DNA from: JAJTDS01 sp964202895
GTDB taxonomy: Bacteria > Pseudomonadota > Alphaproteobacteria > Rickettsiales > UBA1997
DNA length: 64,000 bases
Reading direction: 5' to 3'
NCBI GenBank assembly: GCA_964202895.1
Contig: CAXNJM010000001.1
Span: forward strand, 682,001-746,000
This document shows positions 15,938 through 25,383 of the stretch, one piece after another. The position numbers were made by a program, and so were the translations under genes. A model generated the notes under the pieces. It saw only the letters and a list, made by a program, of their open reading frames with translations. It did not search any database and was not told the DNA's origin. Position 1 is the stretch's first letter; the number at the start of each line of letters is the position of its first letter.

Positions 15938-16933
15938 ATGGCAATAAATGAAGATTTGCAAGCAAATAAAAACGAAGAAAATGACAAGGGCGAAAATATC
16001 CTTAGACCATTATTTTTAGATGATTTTCTAGGGCAAGAAAAACTTAAAGAGAATTTAAAAATTTTTATTGACTCAGCAAAAAAAAGGGGGAAATCGCTAG
16101 ATCATACTCTTTTTTATGGTCCACCAGGGCTAGGGAAAACAACTCTTGCACAAATTATTGCTCATGAAATGGGGGTTGGCTTTAAAGGAACCGCAGGGCC
16201 AGTCATAACAAAATCCGGAGATTTAGCCGCCATTCTTACTAATTTACAAGCAGGGGACGTGTTTTTTATTGATGAAATTCACCGTCTCAATAAGAATATT
16301 GAAGAAGTTCTTTATAGTGCGATGGAAGATTTCAAGCTTGACATTATTATTGGCGAAGGGCCAGGAGCAAGAGCAATTAAAATCGATCTCCCCCCCTTTA
16401 CTCTCGTTGGAGCAACGACAAGAGTTGGATTAATTGCCAACCCCCTTAAAGATAGATTCGGAATACCACTCAGAATTAACTTTTATAGCCCTAAAGAACT
16501 TGAGCAAATTATCTTAAGGGATGCCAAAATTCTTAATATCAACATTGACAATGCTGGAGCCCGTGAAATTGCCAATCGTTCACGAGGAACCCCAAGAATA
16601 TCGATTCGCCTTCTTAAAAGAGTTAGAGATTTTGCTTTTGCTAAGAATACCGATATAATTTCTCAAGAAATTGCCGATTATGCACTATTAAGGCTTGAAA
16701 TAGACTGTTTAGGGCTTGATGGTGCAGATCATCGCTATCTAAAATTTATTGGCAATAATTATCGCGGAGGGCCAGTTGGAGTCGACACAATATCGGCAGG
16801 AATTGGTGAGGAAAGAGATTCTGTCGAAGATTCAATTGAACCTTATTTAATTCAGCAAGGATTTGTTGAAAAAACCCCAAGAGGTAGAGTGATTACTGAA
16901 TTAGCTTTTAAGCATCTTGATTTATTAAAATAA
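15938..16933 (+). CDS. ruvB: Holliday junction helicase RuvB
   Basis: A 331-residue AAA+ motor. Walker A is GPPGLGKTTLA, Walker B is FFIDEIHRL, sensor 1 is GATTRVG and the arginine-finger region is NPLKDRFGI. The C-terminal winged helix ends with GFVEKTPRGRVITELA. It pumps DNA through RuvA-bound junctions. It is the last gene of the map-trpA-ruvA-ruvB run, and its stop lies in a 10-bp inverted repeat shared with the convergent sensor kinase gene. Confidence 0.98.
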   Translation: MAINEDLQANKNEENDKGENILRPLFLDDFLGQEKLKENLKIFIDSAKKRGKSLDHTLFYGPPGLGKTTLAQIIAHEMGVGFKGTAGPVITKSGDLAAILTNLQAGDVFFIDEIHRLNKNIEEVLYSAMEDFKLDIIIGEGPGARAIKIDLPPFTLVGATTRVGLIANPLKDRFGIPLRINFYSPKELEQIILRDAKILNINIDNAGAREIANRSRGTPRISIRLLKRVRDFAFAKNTDIISQEIADYALLRLEIDCLGLDGADHRYLKFIGNNYRGGPVGVDTISAGIGEERDSVEDSIEPYLIQQGFVEKTPRGRVITELAFKHLDLLK

Positions 16934-16957
16934 TTAAATTGGATATTAATTTAATTA
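16931..16957. terminator. AT hairpin between convergent ruvB and sensor kinase genes
   Basis: TAATTAAATT (16931-16940), loop GGATATT, then AATTTAATTA (16948-16957), a perfect 10-bp stem including the ruvB stop codon. No T run follows, so terminator activity is a guess from position. Confidence 0.35.
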
Positions 16958-16972
16958 CAGTTTCCTTAAAAG

Positions 16973-19735
16973 TTAATAAAACTGCTCAAAAACTTCTATA
17001 GTCTTAGAAAATTGCTTCGCCAACACCATCAATAAAAATTCTTGATTGGTGCCTTTAATAAAATAATCATTAAAACCAGAATTAAGAACTTTAATAATAT
17101 AATCAGGATTATTATTGCCCGTTATTGCTATCGCAACAATATTTTGATTATATTTACGAATTTTTGTAATTGCATCATCCCCCTTTAATTCTGGCATCTC
17201 TATATCACTAATAATTGCATCAAAATTTTGTGGATTATTGCGATATTGATTAATCAACTCTTCGCCATTGCTAACAGCAATAACATTACAGCCAAAAGAT
17301 TGTAAATATTTTTTTATTACCAATAAATTTACCCTTTCGTCATCTGCTATCAATATTCCCTTACTACCAATTATATTGCAATAATCTATAAATTTATTGC
17401 TATTTTTTGACAGCCATCGATTAATTGTGGCAATAAATTCATTATTACCAGCCTCTTTACTAATATAATCGTTGATAATTTGATATTTTATAAATCGATT
17501 CACTTCATCAAAACTTTTGGTACTATATGCAACAATAGGAATATGTCTATTAAATTCTCTAATTTTAACCGCAACTTCATAGCCATCCATTTCTGGCATA
17601 TCAATATCCAAGAGGATTAGATTGTAATTTTTGCTTTTTATCATTTCTATGCCACTATAGCCATTTCCGGTAATATCGCAATTGGAGTCTTCAATTAACT
17701 TTTCAACCTTCTTTTTATTCATCATTAAATTAATTTTATTATCATCAATATTTATAATTAAATGATGAGATTCAATTTTATTGCCTTCCAATGCCTTAAT
17801 ATCAATAAACTGATCATCATTCTCAAAATATAAATTTATCGTTGTTCCAAGCTGTTTTTTAGAAATTATTTCCATTTTGCCACGATGCAATTCAACTAGT
17901 TTTTTTACATTATTCATGCCCACACCTTGAGATTTAAAAGACTTTCTTAGGCCAATCTTTTTGATATTATAGCCCTCTCCACTCAGCAACAACTTTATTT
18001 CTTCTTCGCTCATTCCAATTCCAGAGTCTTTAATTGAAATACAAAATTTTTTATTTTTTCGATCATAATCAGTTGAAATATTAATAACCGTATTCGCATT
18101 GCTATATTTTATTGAATTACTAACAAGATTAATCATTATTTGCTTCAACCTTTTAATATCACAAAGTAGCTCCGGCATATCTTCTTGGAGACTTAAATTA
18201 ATTGATATTTCATCGCTTTGCAATTGACCTTGAAATATAGAAGGAAGATCTTTTATTAAATTATTAATTTGATTATATTTTAATTCACCAATTGACAATC
18301 TGCTGACTAAAATATTTCTTTGATTATTTATATCCTCAACAAAATGTCTAAGAGATAGAATTTGTATCTTTATTAATTCTATTATTTTTTGACAATCATT
18401 GATATTATTAGGTTTAGCTAGCTCATTTTTTATTAGATCAACCAATCCAGATACTGCAAAAATATGATTTTTAATATCGTGAGAAATTTGACCAATAAAT
18501 TGAATCTTAGACCTACCAGCTCTTTCGGCTTTGTTTTTTGCGATTTTTAACTCTTTTTTCAAAGTCAATTCATTTTGCAATAACTTTTGAAGACTCATCA
18601 AGGCCTTTGCCAACTCACTTATTTCAATTATAGCAGGATTTTTTAATACCACTTGACGATTCTGCAATATTGATTTTACTGATTTTGAGAGTTTTGTTAT
18701 TGGCTTGATAATCAAAAAATGTAAAAAAATTATGGCAAATATAATAAAAGAAAAAATTATTACTAATTGTAACTTATAAAACTTATTATTAACGAGGCTA
18801 GATTTTAAAAGCGAATCTTCATAAAAATTTGGCATAAATTTTGCTTTCACAAAAATTTTAACCGGATAATTACCCACCTTGTTTACACAAATTATATCTG
18901 AGTGAGAAAAAATTTTAGAAAATAAGTTTTTTTCCTCAAGAACCGTACAGTCATTTATTACCTGATTATTCTTTGATTCATAAAGCTCCTCGACATAATT
19001 ATCGGATTTTAAAATCAATTCGTCATCTTCAGTTAAAATAAGAAAAGCAAAATTTTTGCTGTCAAGGTTATTTAGGATTTTCTTCCTCAAAGAATCAATG
19101 TTAAAACCAAAAATAATTGAGCCCAGATATTTACTTTCTTTGTTTGCGACACCCATCGTAATGGGAATAATTTTTTTCTTACTAATCTCGCCAACAACTG
19201 GAGAAGCAACAGAAATATGATTTGGGTATTTTTTATTTTTTTCTAAATATTTTCTATTATTTAAATTTATTTTTTGCTTTAAATTACCGTGAATTGAATT
19301 AATCACCAACTCATTATTTTTATCTACCCAAGAAGACATAGTGAGCAGATCTTGATATTGCTCCTGATTATTGGAATTTAAGAATATTTTTTTAATAAAA
19401 GATTGCTCTAAGCCATGGTAGGCTATTTGATTGGCCATATAATTCATTTGATATTTTGCGCAATCTATTTCTACTTCTATGATTTTGGCTATTTTGTTAG
19501 CACTATTGTTAGTAAATATTAAATGATTTCTAAAATTATATTCATTATTCAGCAAGAATAAATTTACCACTATCAATACAATAAAATACAAAACTATAAA
19601 CAAGAAGTTTCGTTTTATAGAATTGATTTTTAGACCATTGAAAAAGGCTTTGAAGATAAAAAAATTCATTTTTGTGGTTTTTATAAAATCTACAGCTAAA
19701 GATAAATTATCTGTTTGTTTGTTTATTGAGAGCAT
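16973..19735 (-). CDS. Hybrid sensor histidine kinase with two receiver domains
   Basis: A 920-residue inner-membrane kinase. A first membrane helix lies at about residues 42-62, an extracytoplasmic sensor region (Cache-like from the layout) follows, and a second helix lies at about 320-342 with a HAMP-like linker. The dimerisation box has the phospho-acceptor His in GQISHDIKNHIF (about 415). The ATPase domain shows MINLVSNSIKYSN, IKDSGIGMS and QGVGMNNVKKLVELH. Two receiver domains follow, with phospho-Asp in LLDIDMPEMDGYE (about 710) and ISDIEMPELKGDD (about 845). No output domain or Hpt is attached, so an outside phosphotransfer partner is needed. The start overlaps the preceding orphan gene by 29 bases; an alternative ATG is at 19669. 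Confidence 0.92.
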   Translation of the reverse strand: MLSINKQTDNLSLAVDFIKTTKMNFFIFKAFFNGLKINSIKRNFLFIVLYFIVLIVVNLFLLNNEYNFRNHLIFTNNSANKIAKIIEVEIDCAKYQMNYMANQIAYHGLEQSFIKKIFLNSNNQEQYQDLLTMSSWVDKNNELVINSIHGNLKQKINLNNRKYLEKNKKYPNHISVASPVVGEISKKKIIPITMGVANKESKYLGSIIFGFNIDSLRKKILNNLDSKNFAFLILTEDDELILKSDNYVEELYESKNNQVINDCTVLEEKNLFSKIFSHSDIICVNKVGNYPVKIFVKAKFMPNFYEDSLLKSSLVNNKFYKLQLVIIFSFIIFAIIFLHFLIIKPITKLSKSVKSILQNRQVVLKNPAIIEISELAKALMSLQKLLQNELTLKKELKIAKNKAERAGRSKIQFIGQISHDIKNHIFAVSGLVDLIKNELAKPNNINDCQKIIELIKIQILSLRHFVEDINNQRNILVSRLSIGELKYNQINNLIKDLPSIFQGQLQSDEISINLSLQEDMPELLCDIKRLKQIMINLVSNSIKYSNANTVINISTDYDRKNKKFCISIKDSGIGMSEEEIKLLLSGEGYNIKKIGLRKSFKSQGVGMNNVKKLVELHRGKMEIISKKQLGTTINLYFENDDQFIDIKALEGNKIESHHLIINIDDNKINLMMNKKKVEKLIEDSNCDITGNGYSGIEMIKSKNYNLILLDIDMPEMDGYEVAVKIREFNRHIPIVAYSTKSFDEVNRFIKYQIINDYISKEAGNNEFIATINRWLSKNSNKFIDYCNIIGSKGILIADDERVNLLVIKKYLQSFGCNVIAVSNGEELINQYRNNPQNFDAIISDIEMPELKGDDAITKIRKYNQNIVAIAITGNNNPDYIIKVLNSGFNDYFIKGTNQEFLLMVLAKQFSKTIEVFEQFY

Positions 19736-20216
19736 TAAGCACTCTTATTACTGTCTTTATGCCAATTTTAGTTTTTGGGAATCTGGCATTATTTTCAATG
19801 TTAACAATATTGCATAAGTTATCAATTGATATATCTCCATCACCAGAACACATTAATAAAGTGTATAGTTTTAAATCAAAGTTTTTAATATTATCGCGAC
19901 TTAATATCCTTACTCCATCTTGATTGCGAGAAAGAAGGAACATTTTATTCAATTTTTGTAAATATTTGTTAATTTTAGAATTATTGCTTGGCTTAATGCA
20001 ACCGTTAATAATGTCTTCATCTGAAACAATAAGACGATCTTTATCGTCTCTTCCTGTTAAATATTCAAAAATAGCCTCAGCCATTTCAGACTGCTCAATC
20101 TCTATTTCTGCAATAATTGCACTTATTTTTGATAGATTATCAAAGTTAATTATTTTACGGCTACCAACTTTGTCTTCATTTAATCTTTTAGTGTAGTTTG
20201 AATTAATAATATTCAT
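19707..20216 (-). CDS. Orphan 169-residue protein coupled to the sensor kinase
   Basis: No family recognised. The protein is soluble, without a signal peptide or membrane segment. It has an acidic helical first half (AEIEIEQSEMAEAIFEYL) and a C-terminal part with SGDGDISIDNLCNIVNIEN and GIKTVIRVLNALNKQ that may form a small helical or winged domain. It overlaps the AmgK-like gene by 4 bases (ATGA) and the kinase gene by 29, so it is translated with both. Position makes a regulatory or phosphorelay partner of the kinase reasonable, but no phosphorylatable motif is evident. Confidence 0.75.
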   Translation of the reverse strand: MNIINSNYTKRLNEDKVGSRKIINFDNLSKISAIIAEIEIEQSEMAEAIFEYLTGRDDKDRLIVSDEDIINGCIKPSNNSKINKYLQKLNKMFLLSRNQDGVRILSRDNIKNFDLKLYTLLMCSGDGDISIDNLCNIVNIENNARFPKTKIGIKTVIRVLNALNKQTNR

Positions 20217-21235
20217 ATCAAGAGTTTTGCTTTAAGAAAATCAACCAAAGGCTTTATCATTGGTAACTGAATATTAGAAAAAGGACATATTTCTAACGAA
20301 CAACGACTTTTGATAAATTCGAAAACCCTTGGTAATAGCTCTAAATATTGCATTTTGCCGTCTCTATTAGCAAGACGACAAAATATGCCTAAAATTTTAA
20401 GATTTCTTTGCAAGGAAAATATTGCATAATCAATGGCAAATTGCCTTTTATCAAAATTAGAATTTTCTTGATAATATTGAAATAATGATTTTGCGATATC
20501 GAATTTTATATCTCGCCTTGCATCTTCAAGCAATGACAAAAAATCATAAGCAGGAGAACCAATAAGTGCATCTTGAAAATCAAGCAATCCCAATTTGTTT
20601 TGACTAATAACCATTATATTCTCCGAATGGTAATCTCTAAGAACCAATACTTGATTATTATTGCTAAGATTATCAAATAAATCGAAGCATAATTTTTTAA
20701 ATAAACCTTTATCAGCATCGGATAGCTGAATTTTTACATGAGGAAGATACCAATCCACAAAAAGCATCATTTCTCTGAAAAGTTCGCCATTATTATATCT
20801 AGCAACATTAGCAAATTGATTGATTTGAGAAATTTTTAATAAAGAATCGCAAGCCATCTTGTAGAGTCTAAACTCTTCATTTAAAGCAAGCTTTTTATTC
20901 TCAAGAATTGAGATATTATTTTGAATGAATTTTGCAAGAGTAAAATCTCCAAAATCTTCAATGATGAGAAGCCCTTCTGCTTGATTTTTTGCTATTATTT
21001 TTGGAGCATTAATTTGATTGTCAATTAAAATATTTGCAACCTCAATAAAAGGCGAGGTTTTCTCAAATTGCGGTAGAGCAAACATCAATATAAAGCTTTT
21101 TTTATCGCTGTTTATGCGATAATAAGAACGAAAAGAAGCATCTCCAGCTATTTTAGTAAGAAAGAATGCATCTTCTTTAATTAATAATGAGCTAGATACA
21201 AATTTTTTGGCAATAATTTCTGGCAAAGGTATCAT
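20213..21235 (-). CDS. AmgK-like sugar kinase (aminoglycoside phosphotransferase family)
   Basis: A 340-residue APH-fold kinase. The N-terminal TKIAGDASFRSYYRI is the GDASFRxYxR signature of AmgK-type cell-wall sugar kinases. The catalytic loop is LRDYHSENIMV and the metal-binding segment is GLLDFQDALIGSPAYDFLSL. AmgK phosphorylates N-acetylmuramic acid in murein recycling and normally sits near murU and tsaE. Neither is here, so the exact substrate is inferred from the motif only. Three bases separate it from the glutathione transferase stop upstream. Confidence 0.85.
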   Translation of the reverse strand: MIPLPEIIAKKFVSSSLLIKEDAFFLTKIAGDASFRSYYRINSDKKSFILMFALPQFEKTSPFIEVANILIDNQINAPKIIAKNQAEGLLIIEDFGDFTLAKFIQNNISILENKKLALNEEFRLYKMACDSLLKISQINQFANVARYNNGELFREMMLFVDWYLPHVKIQLSDADKGLFKKLCFDLFDNLSNNNQVLVLRDYHSENIMVISQNKLGLLDFQDALIGSPAYDFLSLLEDARRDIKFDIAKSLFQYYQENSNFDKRQFAIDYAIFSLQRNLKILGIFCRLANRDGKMQYLELLPRVFEFIKSRCSLEICPFSNIQLPMIKPLVDFLKAKLLI

Positions 21236-21238
21236 AAT

Positions 21239-21916
21239 CTAAAAATCAAGATTTGAGTAGTATTCAGGAGGATTAATATTAGTAACTCTATCTTTGAGTA
21301 TTTCCTGAAATGCCTTATGAGACTTAATTAAACTATACCAATCTTTAGCAACACTATAATAACTCCAATTTATATCTCCAAAATAATCAAGTGTCGATAG
21401 TTGACATGCAGCAGAGAAATCAGCAATTGATATTTGATCTGAGGCAAGATATTTTCTTGACTCAAGAAGATATTCGATATAGCCCATATGAACATTTAGG
21501 TTTCTTCTGGCGATTCTTAATATTTCAGAATTAGGAGATTTTACATCTGGTAAATATCTGTTAAAGAATCTTTCATTTAAAATGTGCGACGATACTTCTT
21601 GATAGAACTTCTCATCAAACCAATACTGAATTCTTCTGGCTTCGGCTTTTCTGGCAAAATTTTCTCCAAAAAAGTTTTTTGTTTCCTTGTGTTTTTCTTC
21701 AATATATTCAACTATAACAGAGCTGTAAGAAACCAACAAGGAGTTACTGTTATCAAATAAAACTGGCACCGTTCCAGCCGGGTTCATCGCGATAAATTCT
21801 TTTTTCCTTTCCCAAAAATTTTCTTGAACAAGTTCATAACCAATATCTTTAGCTAATAAATGAACTCTAACCTTGCGAGAAAATGGACAAATTGGATGAT
21901 GATAAAGCCTGTACAT
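21239..21916 (-). CDS. Glutathione S-transferase family protein
   Basis: A 225-residue GST. The thioredoxin-like N-terminal domain starts MYRLYHHPICPFSRKVRVHL, with a CPFS motif in the active-site position. NPAGTVPVL carries the cis-proline and LLVSYSSVIVEYIEEKH the glutathione-binding Ser. The helical C-terminal domain contains ISIADFSAACQLSTLDYFG. Substrate unknown. It is four bases after virB9 and three before the AmgK-like gene, in a compact operon whose members have no obvious shared pathway. Confidence 0.9.
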   Translation of the reverse strand: MYRLYHHPICPFSRKVRVHLLAKDIGYELVQENFWERKKEFIAMNPAGTVPVLFDNSNSLLVSYSSVIVEYIEEKHKETKNFFGENFARKAEARRIQYWFDEKFYQEVSSHILNERFFNRYLPDVKSPNSEILRIARRNLNVHMGYIEYLLESRKYLASDQISIADFSAACQLSTLDYFGDINWSYYSVAKDWYSLIKSHKAFQEILKDRVTNINPPEYYSNLDF

Positions 21917-21920
21917 ATTA

Positions 21921-22748
21921 TTATGGCCTTAAATTATTGATAATATTATTGTTAAAAACACAAATTATGCTTTGATTCAATCGAAAAGAAAACTGACTAG
22001 CAACCGCAGGAACAATAACTAAGCCATTTTTTATAACATAGTTTAGTTTTTGTTCACCGCCATCATTATCGACAATATTAATTTCAGGAATTGCTTCATT
22101 GTTATTAATGAATTGTATCATGGTTTGCTCGCCATCATCATAAATTTTTAGAGGGGTTACTATTTTGTCGTTACCAACAAAACTATAATTATAATTTTCC
22201 TGCTTGGTTTTATTGAACACATCACCAATATTATTTGGCTTTGAATCGTCTTTAGCTTCAGCATAATTAGATTTTATATCAACTACCTTTGGCTTTAAAA
22301 CCTCTGAAGCCCGATTAGGAACCGACAATTGAGGAGGTATAGGCAATGTTTGACCGACTTGAGGATAAAAAAATCTTACAGTATATACTAGCTCTTCGTC
22401 AGACTTACCGCTATAATCGCTTGAACGAATATCAAAATGATAAGTTCTGCGATTAGTTGTTATTATCATGTTGGTGTGTGCAGAAATTTCTAAAGGCCTG
22501 ACAAATAACCTTCTTCCTATTGGAGTAAGTCTCCAGGCGAAGCCTTCGCCAACAGATATCATTTCTATTTCTTCGTCTTCAGAAAATTCAAGAAATGATT
22601 GATAGCCATAAAAAAATTTTATCTCATAAACTTCATTAGGATTATAAACTAAAGTGCGAATTCTAGAGTCGGTAGTAAGAGGAATATTATTTTGACTATA
22701 GGAATTACTTGCTATCAATAAAGATATTATCAACAGCATAAATTTCAT
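21921..22748 (-). CDS. virB9: Type IV secretion system protein VirB9
   Basis: The start is taken at ATG 22748, giving a clean signal peptide (FMLLIISLLIASNSYS); an ATG at 22781 would add 11 residues in front. The mature protein has the VirB9/CagX N-terminal strands (RIRTLVYNPNEVYEIKFFYG, AWRLTPIGRRLFVRP) and the C-terminal domain with KIYDDGEQTMIQF and KLNYVIKNGLVIVP. VirB9 forms the outer ring of the core complex with VirB7 and VirB10. Unusually, virB10, virB11 and virD4 do not follow; a glutathione transferase does. It may be the primary copy or a secondary paralogue. Confidence 0.92.
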   Translation of the reverse strand: MKFMLLIISLLIASNSYSQNNIPLTTDSRIRTLVYNPNEVYEIKFFYGYQSFLEFSEDEEIEMISVGEGFAWRLTPIGRRLFVRPLEISAHTNMIITTNRRTYHFDIRSSDYSGKSDEELVYTVRFFYPQVGQTLPIPPQLSVPNRASEVLKPKVVDIKSNYAEAKDDSKPNNIGDVFNKTKQENYNYSFVGNDKIVTPLKIYDDGEQTMIQFINNNEAIPEINIVDNDGGEQKLNYVIKNGLVIVPAVASQFSFRLNQSIICVFNNNIINNLRP

Positions 22749-22824
22749 CGATTCAAAACTAAACTTTTTACAAATTATCATATCTATTAAATTGGAATTG
22801 TTTTTTGCTAAAAAGAGTTATTTT

Positions 22825-23526
22825 TTAATAGTTAAAAGTTTCTTCAGCAATAAGATATTTACTAACTTGAAAACCAAGAGGATTTACCATTCTTTCTTCA
22901 AGAGTTAAATTCATATCAGTAAAATTAAAAGTCATTGTAATTATCTCGTTCTTAGTTGCACCAGAACCAACACTATTAACTCCTGCACTTTTTTCAGTTA
23001 GAATTCTGATTTGAGCATTGTTGCTATCTGTAAACTGTATTGACTTAATTCTTACCTGAATAACAACTTCTCCGCCAAGATCCCTTGCATTAATTCTTCT
23101 TCTAAAATCCGAATATACTGGAGAAGTAGAGAATAATCTAACTTTATTGGCATCTAATCTATAATTTACGGGGTCGTATCCACTAGCTGATTGGATAAAT
23201 TGGTTAATGAAATAATGCCTTATAGCTTGATCGGAAGTGAAATTAAAGCTGTCCATTTGTTTTACAACAGAAGGAACACCTGTTTTTTCATCTATTTGTA
23301 TAATGTATGGCTCCAAAGACTTTGAAGTCATGATATTTTTAACAAATAAAACCGCAATAGATACAGAAAATAAGGATACAATTGTGAATAATAATAAAAT
23401 ATTTCTTTGAATTAAAACAACTTGATAACGATTAGAATACCAGTTTTTTATTTTAAATTTACTATTTTTTTCAACAGCTTCATTTTCTTGTCTGTTTTGA
23501 GCTTTATTTTCAGGGTCTTTAGCCAT
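22825..23526 (-). CDS. virB8: Type IV secretion system protein VirB8
   Basis: A 233-residue bitopic inner-membrane protein: a short cytoplasmic tail ending WYSNRYQVVLIQRN, one helix (LLLFTIVSLFSVSIAVLFV) and the periplasmic NTF2-like VirB8 domain (SLEPYIIQIDEKTGVPSVV, then RHYFINQFIQSASGYDPVNY and VRLFSTSPVYSDF). VirB8 nucleates assembly of the secretion channel. The first gene of its operon, it has a 214-base upstream gap with room for a promoter. virB9 follows. Confidence 0.93.
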   Translation of the reverse strand: MAKDPENKAQNRQENEAVEKNSKFKIKNWYSNRYQVVLIQRNILLLFTIVSLFSVSIAVLFVKNIMTSKSLEPYIIQIDEKTGVPSVVKQMDSFNFTSDQAIRHYFINQFIQSASGYDPVNYRLDANKVRLFSTSPVYSDFRRRINARDLGGEVVIQVRIKSIQFTDSNNAQIRILTEKSAGVNSVGSGATKNEIITMTFNFTDMNLTLEERMVNPLGFQVSKYLIAEETFNY

Positions 23527-23740
23527 AATTTGTAACTTGATTTAATTTTAATCAATGAGTAAAATAAAATAACTCACAACTAACTAGTATAAAATATTAG
23601 CAATATTTGATAATATCAAGATAAAATTAAATATATTAATTTATATTCCGGCGATAATTTTACAATATTCAATTTTTCAAAACTCAATCAAATGATTATT
23701 AAAAAATATCATGAATCATTATGAGGCAATATATTGAATA

Positions 23741-24940
23741 TTAATAACCACCGGCATTTTTTATAAATAATTTTTTTAAATATTCAAGTTTATCAATTGC
23801 GAAAATTCCTATTTTTCTTGAGACTTTAAGAATAGGATTATTGCTTTCAAATATTGAATTTATTAAGTCGGTGGCAATAATCATTTTTTGAGCAATTTTT
23901 TTAAATTGCTTTTGATGCTCCAAGATTAGTGAATTATCAAAATCTTCAGTTGTAAAAGCCGAGGCATTTCTAATCAAATTATAAAATATTTCAATGCCAC
24001 AAATTGATAAATTAAAACCTTGGCCCGCAATTGGATGGACACCAAAGGCTGAATCTCCTATCAACATAGCATTGTTATAAAATAAACTTTCGGATTCTAT
24101 TAGGTTAAGCGGATAAATAAATTTTTGCGTAATTATTTCAACTTCCCCCAAATGACTTTTTAATTTTTTTTGTAACTGAGCAATGAAATTTTCTTCATCT
24201 AATTCCAATAAAATTTTAGCCTTATCATCGGCAACAATCCAAACTATCGCAGAGCTATTAACATCCTTTAAAGGTAATATTGCTAGTGGCCCGCCCGTGA
24301 AAAAATGCTCCCAAGCATTGTATTGATGAGAAATTTGATGCTTAATATTAAAAATAATTGCTGTTTGATGATATTTTTTTTCAATGATATTGATATTGCA
24401 AAGCTTTCTGATGTTTGAATCCCGTCCATCGCAAGCAATTAGCAATTTAGAGGTTAATATTGAGCCGTTATCAAGATAAATTCTGTTTAAATTTGGAAGA
24501 AAGTCAATTTTTTGATAAAAAACAGGACATATAAATTCTATATTATCAAACTTTAATGCCCTCTCCTTAAGCTGATTATATAAATCAAAGCTTGAAATAA
24601 TAAAACCAAAAGCCTGATTATTGGAATTTTTAGATCCAATAAAATCAAGGGTTGCGGGAGACTGATTGTCGGTAATTTTTATGTCTAAAATTGGTGCTGA
24701 ATTTTCTAATAATTTATCGTCGATTGCGGAAATTCTTTTCAAAAAATCAATCGAATGATTTGAAATGGCAAGGGCCTTGCCATCATTTGGCCTCTCCTTA
24801 TTTAAAAAATCTTGTTTATCAATAACTGCAATCTTGATTTTTTTATCAGTAGCCATTGATATTGCGGTGGTAAGCCCAGAAAAAGAACCTCCAACAATAA
24901 TTATATCAAAAGATTTGTCACATGCCGAGCCTTCTATCAT
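23741..24940 (-). CDS. FAD-dependent monooxygenase of the ubiquinone hydroxylase family (UbiH/UbiF-like)
   Basis: A 399-residue flavoprotein. The FAD dinucleotide motif is DIIIVGGSFSGLTTAISMA, the mid-protein LLIACDGRDSNIRKL is the DG box, and LIGDSAFGVHPIAGQGFNLS is the second FAD motif typical of the UbiH/UbiF/UbiM group. These enzymes hydroxylate the ubiquinone ring. Which ring position it serves cannot be told from motifs. Three bases separate it from the upstream cupredoxin-like gene. Confidence 0.9.
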   Translation of the reverse strand: MIEGSACDKSFDIIIVGGSFSGLTTAISMATDKKIKIAVIDKQDFLNKERPNDGKALAISNHSIDFLKRISAIDDKLLENSAPILDIKITDNQSPATLDFIGSKNSNNQAFGFIISSFDLYNQLKERALKFDNIEFICPVFYQKIDFLPNLNRIYLDNGSILTSKLLIACDGRDSNIRKLCNINIIEKKYHQTAIIFNIKHQISHQYNAWEHFFTGGPLAILPLKDVNSSAIVWIVADDKAKILLELDEENFIAQLQKKLKSHLGEVEIITQKFIYPLNLIESESLFYNNAMLIGDSAFGVHPIAGQGFNLSICGIEIFYNLIRNASAFTTEDFDNSLILEHQKQFKKIAQKMIIATDLINSIFESNNPILKVSRKIGIFAIDKLEYLKKLFIKNAGGY

Positions 24941-24943
24941 TTT

Positions 24944-25306
24944 TTATTTTACAATTAGTTTGCCGAAGGCGGTTCTTTTATTAAAATCACCGAAGAACTC
25001 ATATTCTCCAGATGACAAACCTTCAAATTTTAAATAAATAGTCTTATTGCCACCAACTATTTTTTCTCTTTTTAAATCATTGCTTTCAAATTCTTCAATG
25101 GTGGGGTCAAGATTCTCAACAACTAAGGTAAGAGGAGTATTTGCAGGAGCTTTTACTTCAGAAGGGATGAAACGATGATTTTTGATTTGAACCTTAACTG
25201 TTAATCCCTGCTGAACATCTTCAGCATTAACAGAATAAGAAAAGATTGACAATATCAAGAAAGAAAAAATTATTGAAATTTTTTTGATAAACTTTGATTT
25301 TTCCAT
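24944..25306 (-). CDS. Exported cupredoxin-like domain protein
   Basis: A 120-residue protein with a signal peptide (ISIIFSFLILSIFSYSVNA). The beta-sandwich has the Cupredoxin_1 pattern: HRFIPSEVKAPANTPLTLVV, then LSSGEYEFFGDFN and AFGKLIVK. The usual Cys and C-terminal His copper ligands are not visible, so it may not bind copper in the classical way. Proteins of this type are often linked to metal uptake; here its partner is the Ubi monooxygenase, 3 bases away. Confidence 0.8.
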   Translation of the reverse strand: MEKSKFIKKISIIFSFLILSIFSYSVNAEDVQQGLTVKVQIKNHRFIPSEVKAPANTPLTLVVENLDPTIEEFESNDLKREKIVGGNKTIYLKFEGLSSGEYEFFGDFNKRTAFGKLIVK

Positions 25307-25383
25307 AATGTATATTTTTTAATTTTAATTATGCCTTTGAAACCTTAAATTTCTTAGGCTGAAGTGCATTTTTATAAAGAATA

